Origin: Algoriphagus boritolerans DSM 17298 = JCM 18970
Lineage (GTDB): Bacteria; Bacteroidota; Bacteroidia; Cytophagales; Cyclobacteriaceae
NCBI RefSeq assembly: GCF_900108085.1
Contig: NZ_FNVR01000004.1
Location: 62,001-126,000, forward strand
Reading direction: 5' to 3'
DNA length: 64,000 nt
The position numbers were made by a program, and so were the translations under genes. Positions 1-8,844 of this stretch are shown in pieces (positions within the stretch are counted from its first letter, which is position 1; every line of letters starts with the position of its first letter). The notes under the pieces are model-generated. The model had not been told where the DNA came from, ran no database searches, and saw nothing but the letters and a program-made list of their open reading frames with translations.

Positions 1-178
1 CGACCCACTCCGGAAGTTTTTTTGCAGCCTTCTGCCTTGCTGAAATTTGCTGCACAGCTTCTTTTAAGTCAAAATCGACCTTTCCCTGATACCTAAAAAG
101 CAAAAGTGCAGGATCTTCGCTGAGATGATCCTGCACAAATTGTCTGAATTCAGCGCTATTTACTTCGCCGAAGTTCAT
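1..178 (-). CDS. Partial class I SAM-dependent methyltransferase, PG_1098/THUMP-like type (N-terminus only)
   Basis: Only the first 59 residues are inside the window; the gene continues beyond position 1. The fragment starts MNFGEVNSAEFRQFVQDHL and contains a run resembling QISARQKAAKKLPEW, which I recognise from the N-terminal region of Bacteroidota THUMP-like class I methyltransferases (PG_1098 type). The catalytic SAM-binding part is not visible, so the substrate (probably RNA) is inference. The start ATG shares its A with the TAA stop of the upstream asd gene (TAATG), so the two genes are translationally coupled and very likely co-transcribed on the minus strand. Confidence 0.55.
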   Translation of the reverse strand, partial: MNFGEVNSAEFRQFVQDHLSEDPALLLFRYQGKVDFDLKEAVQQISARQKAAKKLPEWV

Positions 179-1167
179 TAGACCAGTTTATTTTCCAGCA
201 AGTATTCTGCGATCTGCACGGCATTGGTTGCCGCACCTTTTCTCAGGTTGTCTGCGACGATCCACATGTTAAGGGTATTTGGCTGGGACTCATCTCTTCT
301 CAGTCGACCCACAAAAACATCGTCTTTCTTATGCGCAGTGATTGGCATTGGATAGATGAAATTGGCAGGATCGTCCTGCACGATCACTCCTGGCGCAGAT
401 TCCAATAGACTTCTTACCTCTGCGAGGTCAAAGTCCACCTTAAATTCCACATTTACAGCTTCAGAGTGGCCACCAATAGTTGGGATTCTGACTGTCGTAG
501 CAGTCACATTTATCGTATCGTCAGAGAAGATCTTTTTGGTTTCGTTGATCATTTTCATCTCTTCCTTGGTATAGCCATTTGACTGGAATACATCAATGTG
601 GGGAAGGACGTTCATATCGATCTTGTGCGGATAGACCATAGTAGGAGTTTCGCCTGCCCGCTCTGCCATCATTTGATCCACAGCGGCCTTGCCAGTACCT
701 GTGACGGACTGATAAGTGGACACAACGATTCGCTTGATGCCGTAACGCTGACGCAAAGGCTCCAGTGCCAATACCATTTGGATCGTGGAGCAATTTGGAT
801 TAGCAATTATTTTATCATTTTTGGAAATCTCTTTGGCGTTGATCTCAGGTACTACCAACTTTTTGTTTGGATCCATTCTCCATGCCGAGGAGTTGTCAAT
901 CACATACGTACCAGCTTCTGCAAATTTTGGTGCCCATTCCAGCGAGGTATCACCTCCTGCGGAGAAGATGGCGATTTCAGGTTTGGCTGCCACTGCATCG
1001 GCAAGACCGATGACGGGGTATTTTTTGCCCTTATATTCAATCTGTTTTCCTACAGACCGCTCAGAAGCGACCAGTAACAATTCGGAATACGGAAAGTTGT
1101 GCTCCGCGAGCACTTCGAGGATTTCGGTGCCAACCAGGCCGGTTGCACCTACTACAGCCAGTTTCAT
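178..1167 (-). CDS. asd: Aspartate-semialdehyde dehydrogenase
   Basis: This cytoplasmic enzyme reduces beta-aspartyl phosphate to aspartate semialdehyde with NADPH, the branch point toward lysine/diaminopimelate, threonine, methionine and isoleucine. The 329-residue protein has the usual family length. The N-terminal Rossmann motif GATGLVG is at residues 7-13, the active-site cysteine lies in NPNCST (C126), and the substrate-binding Arg and catalytic His are in RIPTIGGHSE (R227, H234). The start is the ATG directly before AVVGATG. It is the first gene of a two-gene minus-strand unit with the methyltransferase and diverges from the secreted protein gene at 1418. Confidence 0.97.
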   Translation of the reverse strand: MKLAVVGATGLVGTEILEVLAEHNFPYSELLLVASERSVGKQIEYKGKKYPVIGLADAVAAKPEIAIFSAGGDTSLEWAPKFAEAGTYVIDNSSAWRMDPNKKLVVPEINAKEISKNDKIIANPNCSTIQMVLALEPLRQRYGIKRIVVSTYQSVTGTGKAAVDQMMAERAGETPTMVYPHKIDMNVLPHIDVFQSNGYTKEEMKMINETKKIFSDDTINVTATTVRIPTIGGHSEAVNVEFKVDFDLAEVRSLLESAPGVIVQDDPANFIYPMPITAHKKDDVFVGRLRRDESQPNTLNMWIVADNLRKGAATNAVQIAEYLLENKLV

Positions 1168-1417
1168 AAGTTTTTGATTTGATTTTTAAAGGCCTTATAG
1201 AATCTCACATTTTGAACATCATCCGGTTGCGCGTTGATGCTTTATGCTCGATTTCAAGTTTTAATAGGTTGAATAGGTTTTAGTCTGCAAAAGTAAGGAC
1301 TACAGGTTCATTTTCAGGATAGTGGTTAAATATTTTTCTTTTCAATTCTTGAAAAATTATGGATGGATTTAGGTTGATTTTATATATTTAAGTAGGGCTT
1401 TTTAGACCATATTTTTT

Positions 1418-3931
1418 ATGAAAAAGCACTTTTTAAAGATCCTGTTTTTCATTTCAGCCTCATGGATCGGGGTTGGAAGTTTTCATGGATATGCTCAAAG
1501 ACAGGATTTTGAGACTGATTTTCAACCCCTGTCATTTCCGGAGGAGTTTCTCCCGGCATGGTTTGGAAATGAGGTTAGAGCAACTTCTGCACGTATTTTC
1601 CAAATGGCGGGCCAAGGTAGAAACAGCAGTCGAGCACTCGCTGTTCAACCGATTAGTTCTTCTGATGGGAAGCTTTGGATCAGACTTACACCAGCAAGCT
1701 TTGAGAATCCTGAGCTCGTATTCTATGCAAAAACACTTCAAAATGGCACAGGTACTCGTCCAGCTTTGGTATTCTACTCATGGGGCGAAAGTTTGGAGGG
1801 GGATTTCTCAGAACCAATCCAGATAGGATCAAATGAAGAATTTCTGAATGAAAACCGGGACTTCAAGCGGTATTCGATTGACTTGCCCGATGATTTCAAG
1901 TCGTCTCATGAGGTTTATTTAAGTATTGATATCCGCTATGGTTCCGGGACAGGAAGTGCAGCCCGATGGGTGATGGATGATTTTGAATTTGGGGATTTGG
2001 TAAGAGATGAGACTCCACCAAGTGTCCTTGAGGTAAAGGGATATGATTCAAATTCTATTTTGGTTCAGTTTTCCGAGAAAGTTGATCCGGTATTTTCCAT
2101 TTTGAATTTGGCTTATGAGCTTGATGGCGAAAATCCGGAGGAAGTATTGCTGAAAAACGATTCCCTGGCGATTGCAACTTTTGAGCAAAAGCTCGAAATC
2201 GCTAAATCTTATACTTTGAAAATCCGTCAAATTCCAGACTTGGAAGGCAATTTCTTGCAGGATACTACGGTTAACTTTATGTTTTTTGATCCTACTGCCA
2301 TCGCCGAAAAAGCATTGGTCATCAATGAGATTATGCCAGCACCACGAGCGGATCAGGATTTACCCAATGTCGAATACATTGAATTGTTTCATGCAGGCGA
2401 TCAGGAATTTCGGTTAGAGGGACTAATGTTCTCCAATTCACGATCAACTACTGTATTGAGTGAGTATTGGCTTCGTCCGGGAGAACACCTGATTCTGACT
2501 CCCGAAAACGAAGGGACGCAGTTTGTCGAGTTCGGGAATGTTTTGGCTGTGAAAAGCTGGCCGACTTTGCTTAATTCCGGCGATCAGATTTCATTAAAAT
2601 CAAGTGACGGTGTCTTAATCGATCAGATTTCTTATTCTACTTCTTCCTGGGGAGGGAGTGAATTTGCAAATGGCGGCTACAGTCTGGAAGTCCCCAATCC
2701 TTTTATCTTGTGTGATAACACCTCCCAACTTCTATCGTCGAGAGCTGAAGCCAGGGGGACACCTGGGGTTCAAAATTCTGTTTTTGATCCGTCGGATAGC
2801 TTGGAGCCTCTTGAGCTAAAAGCTGTTTTCTTTAAGGATTCACTGACTATTTTCGTGGAATTTTCAAGCCCTTTTCTGTTAAGCCTATCTGTCAAGAATG
2901 TGGTAATCGACCCATCCCTTGAGGTGGATAGCTTGACCTTTCCATCAGCTAATCTATTGTCGCTATTTCTTAAGAGTCCCGCTAAGTCAAACCAAACCTA
3001 CCAGCTGGAGATTAAAGGAATTCAGGATTGTTTGGGAAACGAAATACCGAATCAGATTTTTCCCATTGTACTTCCTGATATTCCCAGGCTCGGGGATCTA
3101 ATTATCAATGAAGTACTCTTTAATCCGAGAACGGGAGATCCCAAGTTTGTGGAAATCAAGAATACAAGTCAGCGTTTTTTGAATTTGGAGGGTTGGGCAT
3201 TGGCAAACCGGAATGCTGCCGGAGAAGTAGATCAAAAAAGACTTTTTGGAAGCCAAGGGCTGATTTTGCCTCCTGAATCTTATTTGGCAATTACGACAGA
3301 TTTGAACGCATTGAAGTTAAGCTATCCAAAATCCGCTCAGGGAAATTTGCTTCAAATTTCAAGTTTACCCAGCTATCCGATTGGAGGAGGAACTGTGATA
3401 TTGCTTAATCCTTCCGGTGAATTGGCAGAATCCTTTGAATACGATGAAGCTCTTCACCATCCACTTTTAAGAGATCCAAAAGGGGTTTCTTTGGAGCGAA
3501 TTTCAGATGATTCGCCTGCAACGCTTAGGTCTAATTGGCAGTCAGCTTCTGGAAATGAAGATTATGCCACTCCTGGGAGAAAAAATTCACAAAGCCTGGA
3601 GGTCGAGTTTGAATCAACTTTGATCCAGATTGACCCTGAAATTTTTGATCCTGAGGGAAGCAGCGGGGTAGCATTCACCAGTATTAGGTATGAATTGAGC
3701 TCACCGGGTTGGATGGGGACATTTAAAATTTATTCTGCTGCGGGTCAATTGATCCATACTTTGGCTCAAAATCAAATTTTGGGAACAACGGGACTGTTTA
3801 CCTGGCAAGGAACAGACTCTACAGGGAAATTAGTCAGAGCCGGTTATTATGTTCTAGTGGCTGAATTGTATGAGCCTGACGGAAATGTGAAAGTGATCAA
3901 AAAGACAATTGTTGTAGCCACTCGTCTATAA
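1418..3931 (+). CDS. Secreted lamin-tail-domain protein with FlgD-like C-terminal domain
   Basis: An 837-residue exported protein of unknown specific role. Residues 1-26 form a Sec signal peptide ending near GYAQ. Two lamin-tail (LTD) domains are recognisable from their INE-hxP starts: LVINEIMPAP near residue 300 and LIINEVLFNPRTGDPKFVEI near residue 560. Between them are stretches resembling Ig-like domains with the text typical of Bacteroidota surface proteins (SVLEVKGYDSNSILVQFSE, DSLTIFVEFSSP). The last 90 residues resemble the FlgD Ig-like/T9SS-associated C-terminal fold (GTFKIYSAAGQLI, GKLVRAGYYVLV). LTD domains are known from extracellular nucleases and adhesins, but no catalytic domain is visible here. 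It is a stand-alone gene. Confidence 0.85.
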   Translation: MKKHFLKILFFISASWIGVGSFHGYAQRQDFETDFQPLSFPEEFLPAWFGNEVRATSARIFQMAGQGRNSSRALAVQPISSSDGKLWIRLTPASFENPELVFYAKTLQNGTGTRPALVFYSWGESLEGDFSEPIQIGSNEEFLNENRDFKRYSIDLPDDFKSSHEVYLSIDIRYGSGTGSAARWVMDDFEFGDLVRDETPPSVLEVKGYDSNSILVQFSEKVDPVFSILNLAYELDGENPEEVLLKNDSLAIATFEQKLEIAKSYTLKIRQIPDLEGNFLQDTTVNFMFFDPTAIAEKALVINEIMPAPRADQDLPNVEYIELFHAGDQEFRLEGLMFSNSRSTTVLSEYWLRPGEHLILTPENEGTQFVEFGNVLAVKSWPTLLNSGDQISLKSSDGVLIDQISYSTSSWGGSEFANGGYSLEVPNPFILCDNTSQLLSSRAEARGTPGVQNSVFDPSDSLEPLELKAVFFKDSLTIFVEFSSPFLLSLSVKNVVIDPSLEVDSLTFPSANLLSLFLKSPAKSNQTYQLEIKGIQDCLGNEIPNQIFPIVLPDIPRLGDLIINEVLFNPRTGDPKFVEIKNTSQRFLNLEGWALANRNAAGEVDQKRLFGSQGLILPPESYLAITTDLNALKLSYPKSAQGNLLQISSLPSYPIGGGTVILLNPSGELAESFEYDEALHHPLLRDPKGVSLERISDDSPATLRSNWQSASGNEDYATPGRKNSQSLEVEFESTLIQIDPEIFDPEGSSGVAFTSIRYELSSPGWMGTFKIYSAAGQLIHTLAQNQILGTTGLFTWQGTDSTGKLVRAGYYVLVAELYEPDGNVKVIKKTIVVATRL

Positions 3932-3995
3932 TTTCACTTTTTGATAGGTTAAAATGCAGATTATTAATATTTTAACGCAGCTTAACCCCTGACCT

Positions 3996-4166
3996 ATGAA
4001 TCGCGACCTGATTACACTAGCCCTACAAGAGTTTGTCCTTCGGGATGGAAAAGAGCTCAATGAAGTACAACAGTATTTAAGAATGAAGTATCGTATTGAA
4101 GCGGATCAATTAGTTTTAAAAAGACGATTGGAAAAATTGCTCCAAACCGAAAAAGCTGTCGCATGA
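3996..4166 (+). CDS. Small hypothetical protein (56 aa)
   Basis: An ATG-initiated frame of 56 codons begins MNRDLITLALQEFVLRDG and ends EKAVA. It is rich in Leu, Lys and Glu and predicted to be largely helical; it has no signal peptide or cysteine. The stop codon lies inside the loop of a strong terminator hairpin (4151-4180), which supports this being a genuine transcribed gene rather than chance. I do not recognise the family. A small DNA- or protein-binding role is possible but is not shown by the sequence. Confidence 0.5.
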   Translation: MNRDLITLALQEFVLRDGKELNEVQQYLRMKYRIEADQLVLKRRLEKLLQTEKAVA

Positions 4167-4180
4167 CAGTTTTTTATTTT
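4151..4180 (+). terminator. Rho-independent terminator after the 56-aa gene
   Basis: The stem CTGTC (4156-4160) pairs with GACAG (4165-4169) across the loop GCAT. The flanking AAAA and TTTTTT extend the pairing and supply the U tract. The stop codon of the 56-aa gene falls in the loop/3' arm. Confidence 0.7.
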
Positions 4181-4414
4181 CTACGGAAAACTAACTAAGT
4201 TATTGAAAAGCTTCCTGTTTGCTTTCGCTTTTAAGTATGCAAGCAACTGACAATGAGATGATAATAAAAATTTGATTTTTTCAAGTTCTGCAAACGGCTT
4301 GACTTCTTAAAATCCAATATTTTTTAATTTTTGCAAATCTCGATGACCAACGTATTTTAGAGAACCAATTCGATGGAATTCCGTCTCACAACTATCATCT
4401 AAAGCGTTTTTAAA

Positions 4415-4798
4415 ATGAGTCAAGAAGAAAAAACCGCATATTCTCAGGAAGAGCTGAAGGAGTTTGAAGTACTAATTCTCCAGAAACTTGCCAGTGCAAA
4501 AGAAGAGCTTACTTCACTGAAAGAAAGTATTAGTAAAAAGAATGATTCCGGGACAGACTATACTGCTTCGACATCGAAGCTTTTGGAAGATGGGGCGGAC
4601 ACGCTCGAAAGGGAAAGTTTAAGTCAATTGGCTGCGCGACAGCAGAAGTTTGTCATTAATCTTGAAAATGCACTCATCCGCATCAAAAACGGGACTTATG
4701 GGATCTGTGTGGATACGGGTAAGTTGATTTCCAAAGAGCGATTGAGGGCAGTCCCTCATACCATGCATTCCATTGAGGCCAAACTTGCCAAAAAATAA
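4415..4798 (+). CDS. DksA/TraR family zinc-finger-like protein (cysteine-poor)
   Basis: A 127-residue protein with an N-terminal coiled-coil segment (residues about 10-85) and a C-terminal DksA-type motif, YGICVDTGKLISKERLRAVPH. In canonical DksA four cysteines bind zinc; here only one Cys (in GICVDTG) remains, as is common in the Bacteroidota lineage of this family. DksA-like proteins bind the RNA polymerase secondary channel and modulate stringent-response transcription; that this protein does so is inferred from family membership. The next gene, scpB, starts only 2 bp after its stop, so the two are probably co-transcribed. Confidence 0.85.
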   Translation: MSQEEKTAYSQEELKEFEVLILQKLASAKEELTSLKESISKKNDSGTDYTASTSKLLEDGADTLERESLSQLAARQQKFVINLENALIRIKNGTYGICVDTGKLISKERLRAVPHTMHSIEAKLAKK

Positions 4799-4800
4799 AG

Positions 4801-5361
4801 GTGGACTTCCTCTCCAGGCATATTGAGGCGTTGATTTTCTGTGCTCCTGAGCCACTTTCGGTGGTTGAGATTTCGAAGTGCCTTACTGAAATGTTTGATT
4901 CAGAGGTTCCATTGGATCATATTGAATTGGCTATTCGCGAGTTAGGAGAAAAATACAATCAGGACGAATTTTCATTTGCGCTGGAGCATTTAGGTGGCGG
5001 GTACCAATTTTTAACCAAGCCTGCTTACCGATCAAGTATCAGTATTTTACTCCGGCAGCAATCGCAGAAAAGGCTGTCTACAGCGCAGCTAGAAACACTT
5101 TCGATCATTGCATACAAGCAGCCAATTACCAAAGGTGAGATAGAACAGATCCGTGGGGTTAACAGTGATTATTCTGTTCAGAAGCTTTTGGAAAAGGAGC
5201 TTGTGGAGATCAAAGGGAAATCGGAAGGAGTGGGTAAGCCGCTGATCTATGGAACTTCAGAAAAATTCATGGAATACTTTGGGATTAATTCCATACAGGA
5301 CTTGCCTCAACCCAAGGATTTTTCCCAACCTGAAAATCAAATTGGAGAAGAGCGAGAATAG
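4801..5361 (+). CDS. scpB: Segregation and condensation protein B
   Basis: ScpB is the winged-helix dimer partner of the ScpA kleisin in the SMC chromosome-condensation complex. The 186-residue length and sequence match: two winged-helix repeats, with a signature-like stretch TAQLETLSIIAYKQPITKGEIEQIRG at about residues 97-122 and LLEKELVEIKGKSEGVGKPLIYGTS in the second. The start is a GTG at 4801, 2 bp after the previous stop, and the protein reads straight into the family N-terminus (VDFLSRHIEALIF). The gene is convergent with the SprT-like gene, with only 4 bp between the stops and no obvious terminator hairpin. Confidence 0.95.
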   Translation: MDFLSRHIEALIFCAPEPLSVVEISKCLTEMFDSEVPLDHIELAIRELGEKYNQDEFSFALEHLGGGYQFLTKPAYRSSISILLRQQSQKRLSTAQLETLSIIAYKQPITKGEIEQIRGVNSDYSVQKLLEKELVEIKGKSEGVGKPLIYGTSEKFMEYFGINSIQDLPQPKDFSQPENQIGEERE

Positions 5362-5365
5362 CTGT

Positions 5366-5989
5366 TTAAACGGGTTTGACCTTAGCTAACCTGGATATAA
5401 GGTATTTCTTTCCGGAATTGACATCTTCGCACAAAACCCGGGTTCGTTTGGTTTCTCCCTTTTTGAATTTCCTTCCAGAAAGTAAAAATTCTTTTCCCGG
5501 CAATAGATCGGATAAAAATACCTGATCTACTATCGAATCATTTCGAATATCGTATTTGCTCATTTCCTTCATCAAAAATAAATCCCGGGATGAACTCGCT
5601 GAAGGATTTTTCATATGATGCCTAAGTGGAATTAGGATGTCATTTGGAAAAATTGAATTGGTCAAAAGGGGAGACATTAGACTTTGAAATTCCTTTTTCC
5701 ATTCATTTCCATGCGGAGTGAGCGAATTCCCAAACTTTTCGAACGTATGCAAATGTGCAACCTCATGAATGAATGTCAGGAGGAATTGAAACGGGTTTAA
5801 ATCTGAATTGATGGTGATGGTCTGAATTTTTCGATCCTTTCGATAACGAAAGTCACCCAGTTTGGAAGATCTTGGTTTCTGAACTTGAAATGAAAAAGGC
5901 GTTTTTTGCCAAAGCTCAAGGCAATAGGCAATCGCAGTTGCGGGAAGGTGGATTTCAAAAATTCTGTTTAACTGCTCTGTGGGATTCAT
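5366..5989 (-). CDS. SprT-like zinc metalloprotein
   Basis: A 207-residue cytoplasmic protein (no signal peptide) with a zinc-protease motif HEVAH at about residues 76-80, followed by PHGNEWKKEF, which supplies the conserved SprT-type H-x-x-W segment. The upstream block FRYRKDRKIQTITINSDLN also matches the SprT-like domain. SprT/Spartan-family members process DNA-protein crosslinks in eukaryotes; in bacteria the substrate is mostly unknown. The C-terminal half (GKEFLLSGRKFKKGETKRTRVLCEDV) resembles a small beta-rich domain, as found in Bacteroidota homologs. It lies downstream of the small lipoprotein gene on the same strand but is separated from it by a terminator. Confidence 0.85.
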   Translation of the reverse strand: MNPTEQLNRIFEIHLPATAIAYCLELWQKTPFSFQVQKPRSSKLGDFRYRKDRKIQTITINSDLNPFQFLLTFIHEVAHLHTFEKFGNSLTPHGNEWKKEFQSLMSPLLTNSIFPNDILIPLRHHMKNPSASSSRDLFLMKEMSKYDIRNDSIVDQVFLSDLLPGKEFLLSGRKFKKGETKRTRVLCEDVNSGKKYLISRLAKVKPV

Positions 5990-6001
5990 TACCCTTAAAA
6001 A

Positions 6002-6040
6002 TAAAAAAAGAGTCCCAATACAGGGACCCTTAATTTTTTT
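6002..6040 (-). terminator. Bidirectional terminator-like hairpin
   Basis: GTCCC (6012-6016) pairs with GGGAC (6023-6027), with AAG/CTT extending the stem across a mismatch. A T tract follows on the plus strand (6034-6040) and the A run at 6002-6009 is a T tract for minus-strand transcription. It lies just after the lipoprotein gene (minus strand) and so should end that transcript. Confidence 0.65.
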
Positions 6041-6055
6041 CCTTTTCGGGATTGA

Positions 6056-6247
6056 TTACTGAGCTGGAGTAGCAGCAGTAGAATCAGCAGCAACAGCAGT
6101 AGTGTCTACAGCAGGAGCTTCTTCAACAACTGGAGTTTCTTCAACTACTACAGTCTCTTCAACTGTAACTTCTTCTGTTGACTTGTTACCGCAAGAAGCA
6201 GTAGCAATCAAGCCAGCGATTGCGAAAATTGCAAATACCTTTTTCAT
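6056..6247 (-). CDS. Small lipoprotein with acidic Thr/Val/Glu/Ala-rich tail
   Basis: A 63-residue protein with a lipoprotein signal peptide: MKK, a hydrophobic stretch and the lipobox ATASC (Cys19). The mature part is low-complexity, alternating V, E, T, P and A, and disordered. Such short lipoproteins are common in Cytophagales genomes; no function is assigned. A promoter matching the Bacteroidota consensus precedes it (6274-6305) and a hairpin terminator follows, so it forms its own transcription unit, probably strongly expressed. Confidence 0.75.
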   Translation of the reverse strand: MKKVFAIFAIAGLIATASCGNKSTEEVTVEETVVVEETPVVEEAPAVDTTAVAADSTAATPAQ

Positions 6248-6273
6248 TTTTTGTGGTTTTCTTAATTACGATG

Positions 6274-6305
6274 CAAATGTACTAGTATTAATCGCAAATA
6301 AACAA
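6274..6305 (-). promoter_or_regulatory. Bacteroidota-type promoter of the small lipoprotein gene
   Basis: On the minus strand the -7 element TACATTTG (complement of 6274-6281) matches TAnnTTTG exactly, with a TTG (complement of 6303-6305) about 21 bp upstream as the -33 element. It lies 27 bp from the lipoprotein start codon. Confidence 0.6.
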
Positions 6306-6323
6306 GTGCCGCTCAAATATTTT

Positions 6324-7637
6324 TTATTTGTTTTTGTAAACAATTTTTACAGGAACTCCTTCAAAATCAAAGTTTTCCCGAAGCCGATTTTCCAGGTATC
6401 GGGTATACGGCTCTTTGATGTATTGTGGAAGGTTACAGAAGAAAGCAAAAACTGGATTTTTGGTAGGTAATTGAGTTATGTATTTGATTTTGATGTACTT
6501 ACCTTTCCAGGCAGGAGGTGGATATTTTTCAATTTCCTGGAGTAAAATATCATTCAGTTTTGATGTGGTGATTCTACGGGTTTTGTTTTCATACACCTTG
6601 GTTGCAAGTTCTATTGCTTGGAAAATTCGTTGTTTTTCCACCACTGATGTGAAAATTATCGGAATCCATTTATTCTCGCCGAGTCGATTGATCATGTCCT
6701 CTTTAATTTTCCCCATGGTTTTGTGGTCTTTTTCGATGAGATCCCACTTGTTGACCATGATCATGACACCTTTGTTGTTTTTAATCGCCAGGCTGATCAA
6801 ATTGATGTCCTGAGCCTCAAGTCCTCTTGTGGCGTCCACCATGACGATGATCACGTCCGATTCTTCCAAGGTTCGCAGCGATCGCATCACCGAGTAGAAT
6901 TCAACGTCTTCTTTTACTTTGGATTTTTTTCGGATTCCTGCCGTATCCGTAATGATAAAGTCCTGGCCGAAAAGTTTGTATCGCGTATGAATTGCATCCC
7001 GGGTCGTCCCTGCTTCATCAGTAACGATGGACCGTTCATGACCAAGCAAAGCATTTAGAAATGAAGATTTTCCTACGTTTGGTCGGCCAAGGATTGAGAT
7101 TTTAGGAATTCCCGCGTCTGGATCTTCCACTCCTTCCTCTTCAAAGTGCTTGATTACTTCATCAAGGAGGTCTCCTGTGCCACTTCCACTGGCAGCTGCG
7201 ATTGGGAAAATTTCATAATCACTGATTCCCAAGGAGTAAAACTCATGAGCCATCATAGCTTTCTCCCGGTTGTCTGCTTTATTGGCGACAATAAAAAGTG
7301 GCTTTTTAATCCCTCTCAACTCATTGGCGAATTCCATGTCCAGATCGGTTAGCCTATCAATACAGTCTACCACAAAGAGAATAACATCTGCTTCTTCGAT
7401 TGCCAGTTTGACTTGCTTACGGATTTCCGACTCAAATAGATCATCAGATCCTGTGACATATCCACCGGTATCGATTACCGAAAAGAATTTCCCTGACCAT
7501 TGCGCATGTCCATAATGACGGTCACGCGTAACTCCACTCATGTTGTCTTCGATGGCCTTTCGCTCTTCTACCAAACGGTTAAAAAGTGTGGATTTCCCAA
7601 CATTGGGCCTGCCAACGATTGCTACAATATTCGCCAT
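6324..7637 (-). CDS. der: Ribosome-associated double GTPase Der (EngA)
   Basis: Der is an essential GTPase for 50S subunit maturation. The 437-residue protein has two consecutive G domains, each with its own P-loop GRPNVGKS (about residues 8-15 and 185-192), G3 motifs DTGG and DTAG, and G4 motifs NKAD and NKWD, followed by the C-terminal KH-like domain (KIKYITQLPTKNPVFAFFCNLP). This tandem arrangement is diagnostic. The start ATG gives MANIVAIVGRPNVGKST. It lies 2 bp downstream of era on the same strand, forming an era-der operon. Confidence 0.98.
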   Translation of the reverse strand: MANIVAIVGRPNVGKSTLFNRLVEERKAIEDNMSGVTRDRHYGHAQWSGKFFSVIDTGGYVTGSDDLFESEIRKQVKLAIEEADVILFVVDCIDRLTDLDMEFANELRGIKKPLFIVANKADNREKAMMAHEFYSLGISDYEIFPIAAASGSGTGDLLDEVIKHFEEEGVEDPDAGIPKISILGRPNVGKSSFLNALLGHERSIVTDEAGTTRDAIHTRYKLFGQDFIITDTAGIRKKSKVKEDVEFYSVMRSLRTLEESDVIIVMVDATRGLEAQDINLISLAIKNNKGVMIMVNKWDLIEKDHKTMGKIKEDMINRLGENKWIPIIFTSVVEKQRIFQAIELATKVYENKTRRITTSKLNDILLQEIEKYPPPAWKGKYIKIKYITQLPTKNPVFAFFCNLPQYIKEPYTRYLENRLRENFDFEGVPVKIVYKNK

Positions 7638-7639
7638 GA

Positions 7640-8533
7640 TTAAGTTGGGTCGTACCCGAATTTTTTAAGTTTTAATTTATTTTTTCGCCAGTCTTGTTCC
7701 ACCTTCACGAAGGTTTCAAGGAAGACTTTTTTACCGAAAAATTTCTCTAATTCCAGTCTGGATTCAATGCCGACTTTTTTCAACATTTTGCCTTTATCTC
7801 CGATCAGGATGCCTTTTTGGCTTTCTCGCTCACAAAAGATGGTTGCCCGAATTTTGATAATAACTTCCTCTTCGTAAAAATCTTCGATCGCAACCTCAGT
7901 GCTGTAGGGGATTTCTTTTTTGTAATTGGTAAAAATCTTTTCCCGAATGATCTCAGAGGCAAAGAACCTCTCGGGGCGGTCCGTTAGTTCCTCTTTGTCA
8001 TAATAAGGTGGGTGAATAGGCAATCGATCCAGAATTTCCTGCAGAATTCGTTCAGTATTGAATTTTTCCAATGCTGAAATAGGGATGACGGTTTCAGATT
8101 TGATTCTGGAAGTCCAATAAGCAGTGACTTCATCCAGTTGGCCTTCTTTGGCAAGGTCGATTTTATTGATTACCAACAATACCGGGACTCCGGAAGCATT
8201 GATTTTTGTGATGACCTCTTCGATTTCCTCTTCGGTCTCATACAGGTCTGTGACAAAAACAATGACGTCTGCATCTTCCAAAGAAATGTTCACAAAGCTC
8301 ATCATGTTTTTATGCAGCTCGTACTTTGGTTTGAGCATGCCCGGAGTATCAGAGAATACAATTTGATATTCGTCGGTATTGATTAGGCCCAAGATTCGGT
8401 GGCGGGTCGTTTGAGCTTTGGACGAAACAATTGAAAGGCGTTCACCCACAAGGATATTCATGAGCGTGGACTTGCCCACATTGGGTTTACCAACAATGTT
8501 TACAAATCCGGCTTTGTGTGTTGGGGAAAGCAT
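7640..8533 (-). CDS. era: GTPase Era
   Basis: Era binds the 3' end of 16S rRNA and assists 30S assembly. The 297-residue protein carries G1 GKPNVGKST (about residues 16-24), G3 DTPG, G4 NKID and a C-terminal type II KH domain with the signature GILIGDKGKMLKKVGIESRLELEKFFGKKVFLETFVKV. Length and domain order are canonical. It is transcribed divergently from the tRNA and the ICE integrase and is followed closely by der. Confidence 0.98.
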   Translation of the reverse strand: MLSPTHKAGFVNIVGKPNVGKSTLMNILVGERLSIVSSKAQTTRHRILGLINTDEYQIVFSDTPGMLKPKYELHKNMMSFVNISLEDADVIVFVTDLYETEEEIEEVITKINASGVPVLLVINKIDLAKEGQLDEVTAYWTSRIKSETVIPISALEKFNTERILQEILDRLPIHPPYYDKEELTDRPERFFASEIIREKIFTNYKKEIPYSTEVAIEDFYEEEVIIKIRATIFCERESQKGILIGDKGKMLKKVGIESRLELEKFFGKKVFLETFVKVEQDWRKNKLKLKKFGYDPT

Positions 8534-8559
8534 TTTTATTAATTTTTTTGCAAAGGTAC

Positions 8560-8589
8560 TTGATTTTTGAGAGTTTGTCCTTACCTTTG
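8560..8589 (+). promoter_or_regulatory. Bacteroidota-type promoter of tRNA(fMet)
   Basis: TTG at 8560-8562, a 19-bp spacer and TACCTTTG at 8582-8589 match the Bacteroidota sigma-A consensus TTG-N19-TAnnTTTG closely. The expected start of transcription falls a few bases before the tRNA 5' end at 8601. Confidence 0.75.
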
Positions 8590-8600
8590 CATCACAATAT

Positions 8601-8673
<73 letters not shown>

Positions 8674-8680
8674 CTTTTAG

Positions 8681-8720
8681 ACTCCGAACAATGTAAAAAT
8701 TGTTCGGAGTTTTTTGTTTT
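8681..8720 (+). terminator. Strong rho-independent terminator after tRNA-fMet
   Basis: A perfect 12-bp stem (8681-8692 with 8699-8710) around a 6-nt loop GTAAAA is followed by TTTTTGTTTT. It should terminate tRNA transcription and may also insulate the integrated element from it. Confidence 0.9.
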
Positions 8721-8771
8721 TCAGGCATTTATAGCTATTTCGAATCTATTTGATTCTGATAAATTCTAATG

Positions 8772-8819
8772 ATTTTGTCCCCCTTTTTGTCCCCCAATTT
8801 GTCCCCCTTCTTGTCCGCC
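8772..8819 (+). repeat. Four 12-bp tandem direct repeats upstream of the integrase
   Basis: Four consecutive 12-bp units end in TGTCCCCC, TGTCCCCC, TGTCCCCC and TGTCCGCC; the TG steps fall at exactly 12-bp intervals (8776, 8788, 8800, 8812). The fourth copy has one change in the C run. They lie between the tRNA and the integrase start, the usual place for attachment-site arm sequences, so arm-type integrase binding sites or integrase-promoter operators are the likely roles (inference). Confidence 0.75.
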
Positions 8820-8844
8820 TTGAATTTTTTCGGTATTTTGAACC

